Shown here: in pieces, positions 8,358-16,674 of the stretch | Numbering within the stretch: position 1 is the stretch's first letter | Layout of the letters: every line of letters starts with the position of its first letter | The notes under the pieces: generated by a model | Seen by the model: only the letters and a program-made list of their open reading frames with translations | Told to the model about the DNA's origin: nothing | Database searches by the model: none | Translations under genes and position numbers: made by a program | Source of the DNA: Ensifer sp. IC3342 | Lineage (GTDB): Bacteria; Pseudomonadota; Alphaproteobacteria; Rhizobiales; Rhizobiaceae | Direction: 5' to 3' | Assembly: GCF_020193655.1 (NCBI RefSeq) | Contig: NZ_JADYVE010000003.1 | Span: 434,001 to 498,000, forward strand | DNA: 64,000 bases

Positions 8358-9611
8358 CTATGACGAACCCTCCCGCATCGCCGCGGCGACGACGACGCCG
8401 GAGAGGAATGTGAGGGCGGCGACCGATGCGATCGCCGCGGCAAGGCCGAAACGGTCTGCGATCAGCCCCGCCATGAGCGCGCCGATCGCGTAGCCGAGGT
8501 CGCGCCAGAACCGGTAGACGCTGAGCGCCCGGGCGCGCCAGGCGGGATGCGCGGCATCCGAGACCGCCGCGATCAGGCTCGGATAGACCATGGCCGTGCC
8601 GAGGCCGATGAGGAGGCTGGCGACCAGCCACCATTCGAATTGCCGGGTTAGTGCCGTCAGGAACAGGCCGGCGGCCTGCACCCACATGCCGAAAACGATC
8701 AGCCCCTTGCGCCCCCAGCGGTCGCTCAAAGGGCCGGTCGCGACCTGCAGGATGCCCCAGGTCGCCGGGTAGATCGCCTTGAGAATGCCGATCCGCTCGA
8801 CGCCGAGGCCGAAGGAGGCGAAGAACAGCGGGAAGATGCCCCAGCTCATGCCGTCGTTGAGGTTGTTGACGAGGCCGGCCTGCGAGGCAGCGAAGAGATT
8901 GCGATCCCGGAAGGAAGTCAGCGTGAAGACTTCGCGGAAGCCGATCGGCGATGGCTGCTCCGGATGTGACGAAGCCTCGAGCCGCACGTGATCGCGCGTG
9001 TCGCGAACGGCGAGGATCGAAAGCAGCGTTCCAAGCAAGGCGTAGCCGATGCCGAGATAGATCGGCGCCGGCCGCAACCCATACTCAGACGCGAGAAGGC
9101 CCGTGACGAATGCCGTCAGCCCGACGGCGAGGTAGCCCGCAAACTCGTTCAGCCCCACCGCGAGCCCGCGTGACCTCGGCCCGACCAAGTCAACCTTCAT
9201 GATCACGGTCATCGACCAGGCGAGCCCCTGGTTGATGCCAAGCAGCGCATTGGCGGCAATAATCCACTCCCAGCTCGGTGCGGCGATGATCATGAACGGA
9301 ACCGGCAGGCCGAAAAGCCAGCCAAGCACAAGCACGCGCTTGCGCCCCCAATGGTCCGCCAGCTGGCCGGAGACGAGATTGGCAAGCGCCTTCACCACGC
9401 CGAAGCTCATGATGAAGGAGACGACAAGCGTCGTCGAGGCGATGTGGAACTCTTCCGCTCCGATCAGCGGCACAACGGTGCGCTCGATCCCGACCATGCC
9501 GCCCACAAACGCGTTGATCAGCACGAGCAGAGCGAATTGCGGCCAGTTCTCGGCAAGGCCGAGCCGGATACCGGGCGTCGCCGGCACTTCGCTTTTGGTG
9601 GCCATGGTCAC
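8358..9611 (-). CDS. MFS transporter
   Basis: A 417-residue major-facilitator protein with about 12 hydrophobic segments. The loop 2-3 motif A appears as GQLADHWGRKRVLVL, and its counterpart in the second half as GPLSDRWGRKGLIVFG. The central loop (DTRDHVRLEASSHPEQPSP) is hydrophilic. Drug or metabolite efflux is usual for this layout, but no substrate can be read. The start may be Met1 or Met3. The gene is flanked upstream by about 780 bases of repeats and a chrA remnant, so its promoter lies among repeat copies. Confidence 0.88.
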   Translation of the reverse strand: MTMATKSEVPATPGIRLGLAENWPQFALLVLINAFVGGMVGIERTVVPLIGAEEFHIASTTLVVSFIMSFGVVKALANLVSGQLADHWGRKRVLVLGWLFGLPVPFMIIAAPSWEWIIAANALLGINQGLAWSMTVIMKVDLVGPRSRGLAVGLNEFAGYLAVGLTAFVTGLLASEYGLRPAPIYLGIGYALLGTLLSILAVRDTRDHVRLEASSHPEQPSPIGFREVFTLTSFRDRNLFAASQAGLVNNLNDGMSWGIFPLFFASFGLGVERIGILKAIYPATWGILQVATGPLSDRWGRKGLIVFGMWVQAAGLFLTALTRQFEWWLVASLLIGLGTAMVYPSLIAAVSDAAHPAWRARALSVYRFWRDLGYAIGALMAGLIADRFGLAAAIASVAALTFLSGVVVAAAMREGSS

Positions 9612-9845
9612 GCTCCGCTATGCAGTGATTCAAAGTGCTACAGCGACCTTTGCGTGTCCAATCAAACGCCACAGTGCACGACGCCGCGTAATTCAGCCTC
9701 GTCGGTTGCGGTACAGCAAAGCATCTCCTCCCCCCTCCTCATTCCTGTGCTCGTTAAAGTCCTTGGGCCGAAAAGACTCTCCCGCGCGGCAGATTTGGCC
9801 CGCTGCTGGCTCCCTGTGACCGGGAGGAGGACGAAAAAAGGCATG
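9612..9845. repeat. Dispersed repeats upstream of the MFS gene
   Basis: At 9622-9680 a palindromic repeat copy runs TTCAAAGTGCTACAGCG... and ends in CCACAGTG. From 9690 to about 9845 there is a diverged copy of the composite repeat that is complete at 11291-11516: TCGTCGGTTGCGGTA, then CCTCATTCCTGTGCTCGT, then AAGTCCTTGGGC and a closing block. No gene is supported. Confidence 0.6.
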
Positions 9846-9913
9846 CGCCGAACCCATTACGCCACCGCGATCGCGGGACGGCAACTGCCCGCATGGCCGC
9901 AAACGACGAGCCC

Positions 9914-10030
9914 TCACGCGAGACCGATCAGCACGCCGCCGATCGCGGCAACGACGACCACGATCCAGGGCGGACATTTCCAGGCCATGAGAAGGACAAA
10001 GCCCAGCTTCAGAAAGGCCTCCGATATTCC
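9914..10030 (-). pseudogene. C-terminal remnant of a chromate-transporter-like membrane protein
   Basis: On the minus strand an open frame ending in TGA at 9914 encodes ISEAFLKLGFVLLMAWKCPP followed by WIVVVVAAIGGVLIGLA. This is a closing membrane hairpin with the PPW motif and glycine-rich last helix seen at the end of ChrA-family transporters. It has no start codon and the frame closes upstream near 10048, so it is a fragment stranded between repeats. Confidence 0.5.
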
Positions 10031-10094
10031 GCGCCTTCGTTCGCCTCGACTGCCGTGTCATTCATCGATCATCGCCTCGGGACTCTCGCTACCG

Positions 10095-10202
10095 CTACAG
10101 CGCCGCGCGTCTTATCAGACGCGCAAAGGACGCTGTAGCACTTTGAATTGCTGCATGTTTTTCCTTAAAAATCGGCTACGATTTAAGGAAACATGCAGTA
10201 GC
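10095..10202. repeat. Full-length palindromic intergenic repeat
   Basis: A complete copy of the window's main repeat. The first arm CTACAGCGCCGCGCGTCT pairs with AGACGCGC...GCTGTAG; then comes the linker CACTTTGAATTGCTGCATG and a second hairpin around CCTTAAAAATCGGCTACG with ATTTAAGGAAACATGCAG. Such mosaic palindromes are abundant between Sinorhizobium genes. Confidence 0.8.
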
Positions 10203-10392
10203 AGATAGCGTCCTTTATCTTTGAGACGCAAGGATCTGAAACGAGCGCCAGCAGAAGCAGGCTGGCGCGACGCGTCCGTCATCGTTCATGAAAGATCGCG
10301 CGTCGTTGGCGGCGCAAACCAACGTATACCTAGTCTCCAGCCGCCCATTCATTGATTAGATCGCAGCAGCAACCACGTAGAGGAGACACCTG

Positions 10393-10803
10393 ATGTTCAG
10401 GCCCATTGCTGCTGCCTTTTCCTTCGCTTTGATTGCTGCCGCACCTGCACTCGCCGACGAGCCGTACAACGCCAAGATCACGACGGTGTTCGATCAGAAG
10501 CTGCCGCATGTTCCCGGCAAGAGCATGCGCGGCGTCCTGGTGGAATACGGACCCGGCGGGCACAACCCGTCGCACACGCACGCCAAGAGCGCCTTCATCT
10601 ATGCAACGGTCATTGAGGGGCGCATCAAGAGCCAGGTCAATGGCGGCGAGGTGAAGCTCTACAATACCGGCGAAAACTGGGTGGAGGCTCCCGGCGACCA
10701 CCATCAGGTCAGCGCCAATGCCAGTGATACCGAAAACGCCAAAATTCTGGCGGTCTTCGTCGTGGACACGGACGAAACTGAACTGACGATCCCAGACGAT
10801 TGA
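10393..10803 (+). CDS. Exported cupin-domain protein
   Basis: A 136-residue secreted protein. The signal peptide MFRPIAAAFSFALIAAAPALA (cleavage before DEPY) is followed by a single cupin barrel. Motif 1 is GGHNPSHTHAKSAFIYATVIEG, with His in PSHTH as metal ligands, and motif 2 is NWVEAPGDHHQVSANAS. Small periplasmic cupins of this type have no assigned substrate. GAGGAG lies just before ATG 10393. Repeats on both sides isolate the gene as a monocistron. Confidence 0.82.
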   Translation: MFRPIAAAFSFALIAAAPALADEPYNAKITTVFDQKLPHVPGKSMRGVLVEYGPGGHNPSHTHAKSAFIYATVIEGRIKSQVNGGEVKLYNTGENWVEAPGDHHQVSANASDTENAKILAVFVVDTDETELTIPDD

Positions 10804-10896
10804 TCGGAAGCCGGAATTCTTGCCGCCGGCTCTCGGGTGCTTCTTGCGCTGTTCAGCCAACCCGCCTTGCTGAGGTAGGCTGAAGGCTGCAAGCAC

Positions 10897-11003
10897 TCCT
10901 GCATGTTTCCTTAAATCCTACCCGATTTAGGGATAAAACATGCAGCAATTCAAAGTGCTACAGCGTGCGTTGCGCGTCTGAAAAGGCGCGCCGCGCTGCA
11001 GGA
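10897..11003. repeat. Palindromic intergenic repeat (inverted relative to 10095)
   Basis: The order is reversed: CTGCATGTTTCCTTAAATCC, a loop, AACATGCAGCAATTCAAAGT, then GCTACAGCGTGCGTTGCGCG and CGCGCCGCGCTGCAGG. It ends 28 bases before the next start codon, so it forms most of that gene's leader. Confidence 0.75.
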
Positions 11004-11030
11004 GCGCGAATTGGAGCGAGAGGTACCGCG

Positions 11031-11243
11031 ATGACTACGGTCGTTCTCGAATCCGTGCTGACCTGTCCCCATTGCGGCTTCGCCCGGCAGGAGACCATGC
11101 CGACCGATGCCTGCCAGTTCTACTATGAGTGCGCCAACTGCAAGACACTGCTGCGCCCTCGCCCCGGAGACTGCTGCGTCTTCTGCTCGTTCGGTTCGGT
11201 GAAGTGCCCGCCGGTACAACAGCAGCTTCGATGCTGCGAATAG
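11031..11243 (+). CDS. GDCCVxC-domain small protein
   Basis: A 70-residue cysteine-rich cytoplasmic protein. Three Cys pairs are visible: LTCPHCGFA, YYECANCKTLL and GDCCVFCSFGSVKCPP. The last is the name-giving GDCCVxC motif of a family whose members are sometimes selenoproteins and often lie near metal or mercury resistance genes. All positions here are Cys, not stop/Sec. A zinc-ribbon-like fold is likely. ATG 11031 follows GGAGCGAGAGG. The function is unknown; redox or metal handling is an inference. Confidence 0.75.
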   Translation: MTTVVLESVLTCPHCGFARQETMPTDACQFYYECANCKTLLRPRPGDCCVFCSFGSVKCPPVQQQLRCCE

Positions 11244-11252
11244 GTTCGTGCC

Positions 11253-11517
11253 TACAGCGCCGAGCGTCTTTTCAGACACCACATTACACGACAGCAGCGT
11301 ACTGCTGCCTCGTCGGCTGCGGTAAGGCAAGGCTTCTCCTCCGATCCTCATTCCTGTGCTTGTCACAGGAATCCAGCCAGCCCAAGTCCTTGGACTGAAA
11401 GGAGTCTTCCGCGCCGCGGACGCGGCGCCGCTGGATGCCTGTGACAAGCACAGGGATGAGGGCGAAAAAAAGCATCCGCCAAACCCACTACGCTACTGTC
11501 GTGCACTGTGTCGTCTA
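11253..11517. repeat. Palindrome fragment plus complete composite repeat
   Basis: At 11253-11276 the first arm of the main palindrome (CTACAGCGCCGAGCGTCTTT). At 11291-11516 a composite element: GCAGCGTACTGCTGCCTCGT, CCTCATTCCTGTGCTTGTCA, CAGCCCAAGTCCTTGGACTG, CCTGTGACAAGCACAGGGAT, and an end matching its start. Terminal ACAGTAG/CTACTGT arms suggest it moves or spreads as a unit. No gene here. Confidence 0.7.
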
Positions 11518-11564
11518 GAGACCGACGTGGAGCATGTGCCAATGACTTACTATCGTACGTGCAG

Positions 11565-12176
11565 TCACTTAGGCCGGGCGCTGCCTTCGTACATGTAGGT
11601 CATCGGTTTCGGCCCGCGCATATAGCCGGTCTCGACCCGGTCGACCCGAAAGCCGCCCTCCTCGATCATCGACCGGATTGGACGGTTGAGGTTGCAGCCG
11701 CCGCTGATGCGCCGCCAGATCGGGTTAAGGCAATCCTGGCACCAGCGCACGCCGCGGTCGGGCGAAAGCCCGTGCTCGACGAACAGTAGCCTCCCCCCGG
11801 ACCTGAGCACGCGGCGCATTTCCGAAAGTGCCGCGGCCGCTCCGGGAATGGTGCACAGGGTCCAGGTCGTCACCACCGTGTCGACGCTCCCGTCATCGAG
11901 CGGGATTTCCTCCGCGGATGTTTCGATGAAGTTCACCGGGATCGCGGAATGCGGCACGCGGCGCGCCATGGCCACGAGACCGGGCGAAGGCTCGAGCGCC
12001 AGAATTTCCCGGACTGCAGGGCGGTAGTGCGGCAGGTTGAGGCCCGATCCGCAGCCGATCTCAAGCACGCGCCCCTCCGCCGCGCCGATCACGCGCTCGC
12101 GATAGGGAAGCAGGCGCTCGTTGCGCATGGAAAGATCGCAGAGTTTCGGCAGGACGACGTCGCGGTAGATGCCCAT
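11565..12176 (-). CDS. Class I SAM-dependent methyltransferase
   Basis: A 203-residue cytosolic methyltransferase of the Methyltransf_11 (UbiE-like) type. SAM-binding motif I is RVLEIGCGSGLNLPHY, the acidic end of strand 2 is ALEPSP, and motif post-II appears as DDGSVDTVVTTWTLC; RVLRSGGRLLFVEHG is the later motif. I start at ATG 12176 because GGGAGGGAG precedes it; an in-frame upstream extension has no ribosome site. The substrate is unknown (phospholipid N-methyltransferases share the EHGLSPDRGV segment). It reads away from the MHS transporter upstream, with a repeat fragment in between. Confidence 0.85.
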   Translation of the reverse strand: MGIYRDVVLPKLCDLSMRNERLLPYRERVIGAAEGRVLEIGCGSGLNLPHYRPAVREILALEPSPGLVAMARRVPHSAIPVNFIETSAEEIPLDDGSVDTVVTTWTLCTIPGAAAALSEMRRVLRSGGRLLFVEHGLSPDRGVRWCQDCLNPIWRRISGGCNLNRPIRSMIEEGGFRVDRVETGYMRGPKPMTYMYEGSARPK

Positions 12177-12305
12177 CACTCCCTCCCACAGGCCCGGCGT
12201 CTCAAGAGAAGTACGCTGTATCCGTGGCGCAGGATTGCATTTTGTTGCAGAGGCGAGAAATTTGCAAAGCGGGTGTTGGGACCCCCCTCTGCAGTTCTCA
12301 CCCAC

Positions 12306-12347
12306 AGCACCCGCGCCGCGCGTCTTGTCTCAGACGCACGACGCTGG
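12306..12347. repeat. Short palindrome copy
   Basis: CAGCACCCGCGCCGCGCGTC with its partner TCAGACGCACGACGCTG is a diverged first half of the main palindrome, just downstream of the MHS transporter stop. Confidence 0.5.
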
Positions 12348-12368
12348 CGTCACCCCATGTTGGCGACT

Positions 12369-13694
12369 TCACCCTACCTTGGGCTCGGCCGGCTGCCATA
12401 TGCTGACCTGACGCGTCTCGGGCATCAGGATCAGCGCGAGCACGAAGCATATGGCGGGAACGATGATCGGGTAGATCAGCGCGTAGCCGATGCTGCCGGT
12501 GGCCGCGAAAGCTGCCGAGGTGACGAAGGGCACCAAGCCACCGCCCCAGCCGTTGCCGATGTGATAGGGCACCGACACCGACGTGTAGCGGATCCTGCCG
12601 GGGAAATATTCCGCCAGGAACGCCCCGACCGGGCCATAGACCATCCCGACGTAGCACACGAGGATGAAGATGATGAAGATCGCGGTCGGATAGTTGATGT
12701 TGTCGGGCTGCGTCACTGTCCCGAGCCAGAGATACAGCGGGTAGTAGGTGATCGCGGCGAGCAACATGCCTCCGAGGATCACCGGCTTGCGGCCGATGAT
12801 GTCGGAGAGCCACCCGAAGAGAATCAGGCTCGGCGTTGCAAGGAGCAGCGCGGCGCCGACGATGTAGGACGAGCTCAGCGGGTCCACCTTGGAAACCTGC
12901 TGCAGGAAGTACAGTGCCCAGAACTGGCCGCTGTACCAGACCACCCCCTGCCCGATCAGCACGATGGTGGCGATCCCGACATATTTGATGTTGGAACTGA
13001 GGAAGGCTTCCCTCCAGGGATTCCGGGTCATCTGCCCCTTGGCCTTGATCTCCTGGAAAATCGGCGTCTCCTGGAGCTGGAGCCTGATATAGATGGCGAT
13101 GGCGACCAGCAGGAACGACAGCAGGAACGGCACGCGCCAAGCCCATGCCTCGAAGACTTCATTGCCGAAATAGGTGCGCGTGGCGATGACCACCGCCAGC
13201 GACACGACGATCCCGAGTGTCGGGGAGGTCTGCAGCCAGCCGGTGTAGTAGCCGCGCCGTTCGTCGGGCACATGCTCGGCCACATAGGTGATGGCGCCGC
13301 CATACTCGCCGCCGAGGCAAAGGCCTTGGATCATCCGGAGGCCGAAGAGCAGGAACGCGGCGGTGAGGCCGATCGCCTCGTAGGTCGGGATCAGGCCGAT
13401 CGCGCCGGTGCCGAGGCCCATGCCGCTCAAAGTCATCAGGAACGTGTATTTGCGGCCGACCCTGTCACCCATCCATCCGAAGAGAAACGCCCCCAGCGGA
13501 CGGATCAGGAAGCCTGCGGTAAACAGCGCAATCGTGCTCAACAGCGCTGCGACCGGGTTCGATGGCTCGAAGAACTTGACCGACAGCACGGCGGCCAGGC
13601 TGCCGAAAATATAGAAGTCATACCACTCGATAATGTTTCCGACCGACGCGGCGACAATCACGCGGCGGAAATCCGTCGGGACCTGTATAGCCAT
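12369..13694 (-). CDS. MHS-family MFS transporter (metabolite:H+ symporter)
   Basis: A 441-residue inner-membrane symporter with 12 predicted helices. Hallmarks of the metabolite:H+ symporter family are NIIEWYDFYIFGSLA in helix 1, RPLGAFLFGWMGDRVGRK as motif A, and GLCLGGEYGGAITYVAEH in helix 4. Relatives carry alpha-ketoglutarate, citrate, proline-betaine or shikimate; no substrate can be chosen here. ATG 13694 follows GGGAGGAAGAAAC. No associated enzyme or regulator is adjacent, apart from another MFS gene upstream on the same strand. Confidence 0.9.
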   Translation of the reverse strand: MAIQVPTDFRRVIVAASVGNIIEWYDFYIFGSLAAVLSVKFFEPSNPVAALLSTIALFTAGFLIRPLGAFLFGWMGDRVGRKYTFLMTLSGMGLGTGAIGLIPTYEAIGLTAAFLLFGLRMIQGLCLGGEYGGAITYVAEHVPDERRGYYTGWLQTSPTLGIVVSLAVVIATRTYFGNEVFEAWAWRVPFLLSFLLVAIAIYIRLQLQETPIFQEIKAKGQMTRNPWREAFLSSNIKYVGIATIVLIGQGVVWYSGQFWALYFLQQVSKVDPLSSSYIVGAALLLATPSLILFGWLSDIIGRKPVILGGMLLAAITYYPLYLWLGTVTQPDNINYPTAIFIIFILVCYVGMVYGPVGAFLAEYFPGRIRYTSVSVPYHIGNGWGGGLVPFVTSAAFAATGSIGYALIYPIIVPAICFVLALILMPETRQVSIWQPAEPKVG

Positions 13695-13824
13695 GTTTCT
13701 TCCTCCCGTTTCAACACATGGCCCCCAAATTTTGCAGCACTCTAACACGAAAATAGCTGATCAAAAACCGCCTATTCTCCAGCAAACGGGATCTCGAAAG
13801 TAACGGGATCGTCATTGCGGAATT

Positions 13825-15048
13825 TTACTTTGTCGATAAATGCCCTCCGGCACCGTTGCTTCGTGGTGCCCACGCTGCAAACAGAGCCGCCACAAACATC
13901 AGCACCGCCGCCGCCAGTGGCAGGATGAAGAAGCCGCTTCCGGCATAGGCCGCGCCGAAGCCGATCGTACCGGCGAAGAGAGCGAGATAGGTGACGCCGC
14001 TGTTGAGCCCCATGATGGCGCCGCGGCTTGGGGGATCGAGCGCGGTCAGCCGCATGATGAGCACGTTGAGCCCGAAGTGGTTGGCGAGCCCCCAGAGAAA
14101 GACCACCGCCAGGATCGCAACATAGGAGCCGCTCGCCGCCGCCATCGCCACATAGACGCCGGCGACCGCGAGAAAAATGAGCGGCAGCAACCTGCCCGCA
14201 CCGAAGCGATCGATCAGCCGGTCGAGAAAGGCCGCGCCGCCGAAGCCGAAGCCGTAGGAAACCGCAACGAGGCCGTTGGCGCTGACGGGCAGGCCGAGTG
14301 CGGCATGGAGATGGTCGCCGATATAGGCGTAGACGCCATAGAACGCCGCCATGAACGCCGCGCAGGCGGAAAGAAGCGGCGCGACGCCGCGAACGCCGAG
14401 CGCCGCGAGTGGCGATGTCGCCCTGCCCCCGCCAGCCTGCCTGACCTGAGAATCCCCCGTGACCGCGCCGAGCCGGACGGCGGCGCAGGCAAGAAGGGTT
14501 GCGGTGGCGACGACGACATAAACCATCCGCCATCCGGCGAAATCGGCGATGGCGGCCGAGAGCGGCACGCCGGCCACCATGCTGAGCGTCCAGCCGGTCA
14601 GCACCAGGCCGATCGTCTCGCTCTCGCGCCCGGCCGGCGCGATGATCGAGGCCAGCGTATAGATCGAGGGAAGCGCGATGCCTGCGGCAATACCGACCAT
14701 GAGCTGGAAGGCGACCAGCAGCGGCAGCGCCGGCGCGGCCGCGCTGCCGCCAAGCCCGGCGGCAAGGAGGATGAGCGCCGCCGCCAGCATGCGGCGCGGG
14801 CCATGGCGGTCGATGAGGCGCCCAAGGAAAACGGCGCTCGCCGCAGTGCCGAGACCGAAGGCGCCCGAGGCCGTCATCACGGCGGGAACGTCCGCGCCGA
14901 GGCTCCGCGCCACTTCCGGCGCGATCGGGCCGAGCGCCAGCGAGTTGGAGCCGATGACGCCAATGCACGTGGTCAGCACGAAGGCGAAGGGCGGGATGCG
15001 CGCCCTCTCCGCGGATAGTTCAGGAATGGATTGATTGATGTTCGTCAT
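13825..15048 (-). CDS. MFS transporter (drug/sugar efflux type), divergent from an Lrp regulator
   Basis: A 407-residue MFS permease. The N-terminal half has VFLGRLIDRHGPRRMLAAA as motif A and GWTLSMVAGVPLSAAIAD, a helix 5 motif C-like stretch typical of efflux antiporters of the AraJ/arabinose-efflux group. The second half repeats as FLDRLIDRFGAGRLLPL. I chose ATG 15048 (MTNINQS) rather than a longer frame. It is divergently paired with an Lrp/AsnC gene 48 bases away, a common layout for amino-acid or metabolite exporters controlled by the adjacent regulator. Confidence 0.86.
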   Translation of the reverse strand: MTNINQSIPELSAERARIPPFAFVLTTCIGVIGSNSLALGPIAPEVARSLGADVPAVMTASGAFGLGTAASAVFLGRLIDRHGPRRMLAAALILLAAGLGGSAAAPALPLLVAFQLMVGIAAGIALPSIYTLASIIAPAGRESETIGLVLTGWTLSMVAGVPLSAAIADFAGWRMVYVVVATATLLACAAVRLGAVTGDSQVRQAGGGRATSPLAALGVRGVAPLLSACAAFMAAFYGVYAYIGDHLHAALGLPVSANGLVAVSYGFGFGGAAFLDRLIDRFGAGRLLPLIFLAVAGVYVAMAAASGSYVAILAVVFLWGLANHFGLNVLIMRLTALDPPSRGAIMGLNSGVTYLALFAGTIGFGAAYAGSGFFILPLAAAVLMFVAALFAAWAPRSNGAGGHLSTK

Positions 15049-15059
15049 TATCGCATAAT
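15047..15059. promoter_or_regulatory. Dyad ATTAT-CGC-ATAAT in the MFS/Lrp divergent promoter
   Basis: A perfect 5+5 dyad with a 3-base centre overlaps the MFS start codon and lies 38 bases from the regulator start. AT-rich dyads of this kind are bound by Lrp/AsnC proteins; binding here is inferred. Confidence 0.35.
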
Positions 15060-15096
15060 CGCAGAACAACATTCGGCAACAAGAGGCGATTTCGGA

Positions 15097-15627
15097 ATGG
15101 ACCAAAATACAGATGACATTCGGCGGAAGCGCCCCGCCGACCGTGAACTCGACGCGATGGACCGAAAGCTGTTAGGCGTTCTGGTCGAGGACGCCACCAC
15201 GAGCTACGCCGAACTCGGCGAACGCGTCGGCCTTTCGCCGCCGGCCGCCCACGAGCGCGTGAAGCGCCTCAGGCGCTCGGGCGCGATCCGCCGCGTGGCG
15301 GCGCTGGTCGATCCCGAGGCGCTAGGCAAGACCCTGCTCGCCTTCGTCCATGTCGATACGACCGGCTGGGGCAAGACGCCGGCGCTGCTTGCGATCGAGC
15401 AGCATCCTGAAGTCGAGGAGATCCACTCGGTCGCGGGCGACACCTGCATGCTGCTCAAGGTTCGCACCGAGAGCACCCATGCCCTCGAAGGGCTGCTGGC
15501 GCGCCTCTACGACACGCCCGGCGTCAAGGCGACACGCAGCTATGTCGTGCTTTCGACCTATCTGGAGCGGCCGGTGCAGCCGGGCACGACGAGCGAATGG
15601 CCGACCCTGGTCAAAGGCCAGGAATAA
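15097..15627 (+). CDS. Lrp/AsnC-family transcriptional regulator
   Basis: A 176-residue regulator. The N-terminal HTH shows LDAMDRKLLGVLVEDATTSY, AELGERVGLSPPAAHERVKRL and the wing SGAIRRVAALVDPEALG; the C-terminal RAM (ligand) domain runs from TLLAFVHVDTTGW to LYDTPGVKATRSYVVLSTYLE. It probably senses an amino acid and controls the divergent MFS gene. ATG 15097 was chosen over an earlier in-frame ATG because the HTH then starts at the usual distance from the N-terminus. Confidence 0.9.
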   Translation: MDQNTDDIRRKRPADRELDAMDRKLLGVLVEDATTSYAELGERVGLSPPAAHERVKRLRRSGAIRRVAALVDPEALGKTLLAFVHVDTTGWGKTPALLAIEQHPEVEEIHSVAGDTCMLLKVRTESTHALEGLLARLYDTPGVKATRSYVVLSTYLERPVQPGTTSEWPTLVKGQE

Positions 15628-15725
15628 GCCGGCCGGGCATCCGGCTTTCGCATGGGCCTGGTGTGTCAGAACCCGCGCCTCGCCGGGCGGGATGCGGGCG
15701 GAAAACGCCCTTTTCCTCATCCGCT

Positions 15726-15848
15726 CTAATCTTCGGAGAGTTCTTCGGCCGTGGCCGCGATACGTGCATTTCCCAGTGAATTATCGGCGTACTTGAAGGC
15801 AAGTATGCTGATGACCGAAAGGACTATAACTATCAAAATCAAACGCAT
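15726..15848 (-). CDS. Small single-span membrane protein, 40 residues
   Basis: A short open frame encoding MRLILIVIVLSVISILAFKY followed by ADNSLGNARIAATAEELSED. Residues 2-18 form one uninterrupted hydrophobic helix after a single Arg, and the C-terminal 22 residues are polar and acidic, a normal layout for a small inner-membrane protein. A weak GGTAAG lies 8 bases before the ATG. No family is recognised. The frame ends just before a degraded repeat at 15690-15725. The composition argues for a real gene, but short frames can arise by chance. Confidence 0.45.
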   Translation of the reverse strand: MRLILIVIVLSVISILAFKYADNSLGNARIAATAEELSED

Positions 15849-16121
15849 TGCGTGCTTACCGGGTTCGTTTGAAAATGGTCTAGCAACAACCGCGGGAGGC
15901 TTGTTGTTCCCTGGGTGTCAGGAGTTGACCGATCACCTATCGTATTTGTCGGTTCAGAGCATCCCCTGCCGCGGCGCTTAGTAACTCCCCGCCGACGGCC
16001 AGACTGTCCGGCAGGTCGACATCACCGGAAATCGAAGTATCCTTGGCGCCGTCCATTACAGCGCCGCCGAGTCTTTTGAGACGCACGAAGATCGCTGTCC
16101 ATGCAGCAGTGGAGTGACCGC
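15849..16121. repeat. Intergenic stretch with a palindrome copy next to DUF1801 gene
   Basis: At 16058-16100 there is a copy of the main palindrome (TTACAGCGCCGCCGAGTCTT...AAGATCGCTG). The rest, 15849-16057, includes an inverted AACAAC/GTTGTT pair at about 15885-15910 and no supported gene. Confidence 0.4.
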
Positions 16122-16655
16122 ATGCCCGACAAGACGTCCGTCAAAGCAGCGAAGGTCGCAGAGAAGGCCGCCAAACCCCGGAAATCGGTCGCCAAGTCAT
16201 CGGCCCGCAAGCCCGCGAATGCCACGTCGAAGGAACATCCGGCGGCGGGCGCTGGGCCGACCCTGCTCTCGGGCGGCAATCCCCAGATCGCCAAGGGCTA
16301 CGGCGACGCGCCCGTGCAGGCCTATATCGCGGCCATGCCGGGCTGGAAAAGCGATGTCGGGCGTGGGCTCGACGCACTCATCACGCGCACCGTCCCAGAC
16401 GTGCAGAAAGCGGTCAAATGGAACTCGCCGCTTTACGGAATGGACGGCCAGACCTGGTTCCTCGGCATCCATTGCTTCACGAAATATATCAAGCTGGCCT
16501 TCTTCCGCGGCGCCTCGCTCAATCCTCCTCCTCCCGTCGCGTCCAAGATGGAACACGCGCGTTACTTCCACATCCACGAGAACGACCAGTTCGATGAAGC
16601 CCAACTCGCCGCCTGGATCAAGCAGGCGAGCGAAATACCCGGCGAACGAATGTGA
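16122..16655 (+). CDS. DUF1801 domain protein with lysine/alanine-rich N-terminal tail
   Basis: A 177-residue cytosolic protein. Residues 1-45 are a basic, Lys/Ala/Ser-rich tail (KAAKVAEKAAKPRKSVAKSS), like histone-H1-type nucleoid proteins. The DUF1801 (YdhG-like) domain follows: VQAYIAAMPGWKSDVGRGLD, KAVKWNSPLYGMDGQTWFLG and CFTKYIKLAFFRGASLNPPP. DUF1801 has a frataxin-like fold and no settled function. GTGGAGTG before ATG 16122 supports this start; an ATG at 16101 is possible. The next two genes on the strand include a second DUF1801, so the three may form a unit. Confidence 0.8.
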   Translation: MPDKTSVKAAKVAEKAAKPRKSVAKSSARKPANATSKEHPAAGAGPTLLSGGNPQIAKGYGDAPVQAYIAAMPGWKSDVGRGLDALITRTVPDVQKAVKWNSPLYGMDGQTWFLGIHCFTKYIKLAFFRGASLNPPPPVASKMEHARYFHIHENDQFDEAQLAAWIKQASEIPGERM

Positions 16656-16674
16656 GCGGGAACGAGCCGCTGTC

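Noticed and set aside
11949..13745. A 598-codon plus-strand frame opposite the methyltransferase and MHS transporter genes
   Set aside because: Low-complexity charged sequence; the minus strand has convincing transporter motifs and ribosome sites.
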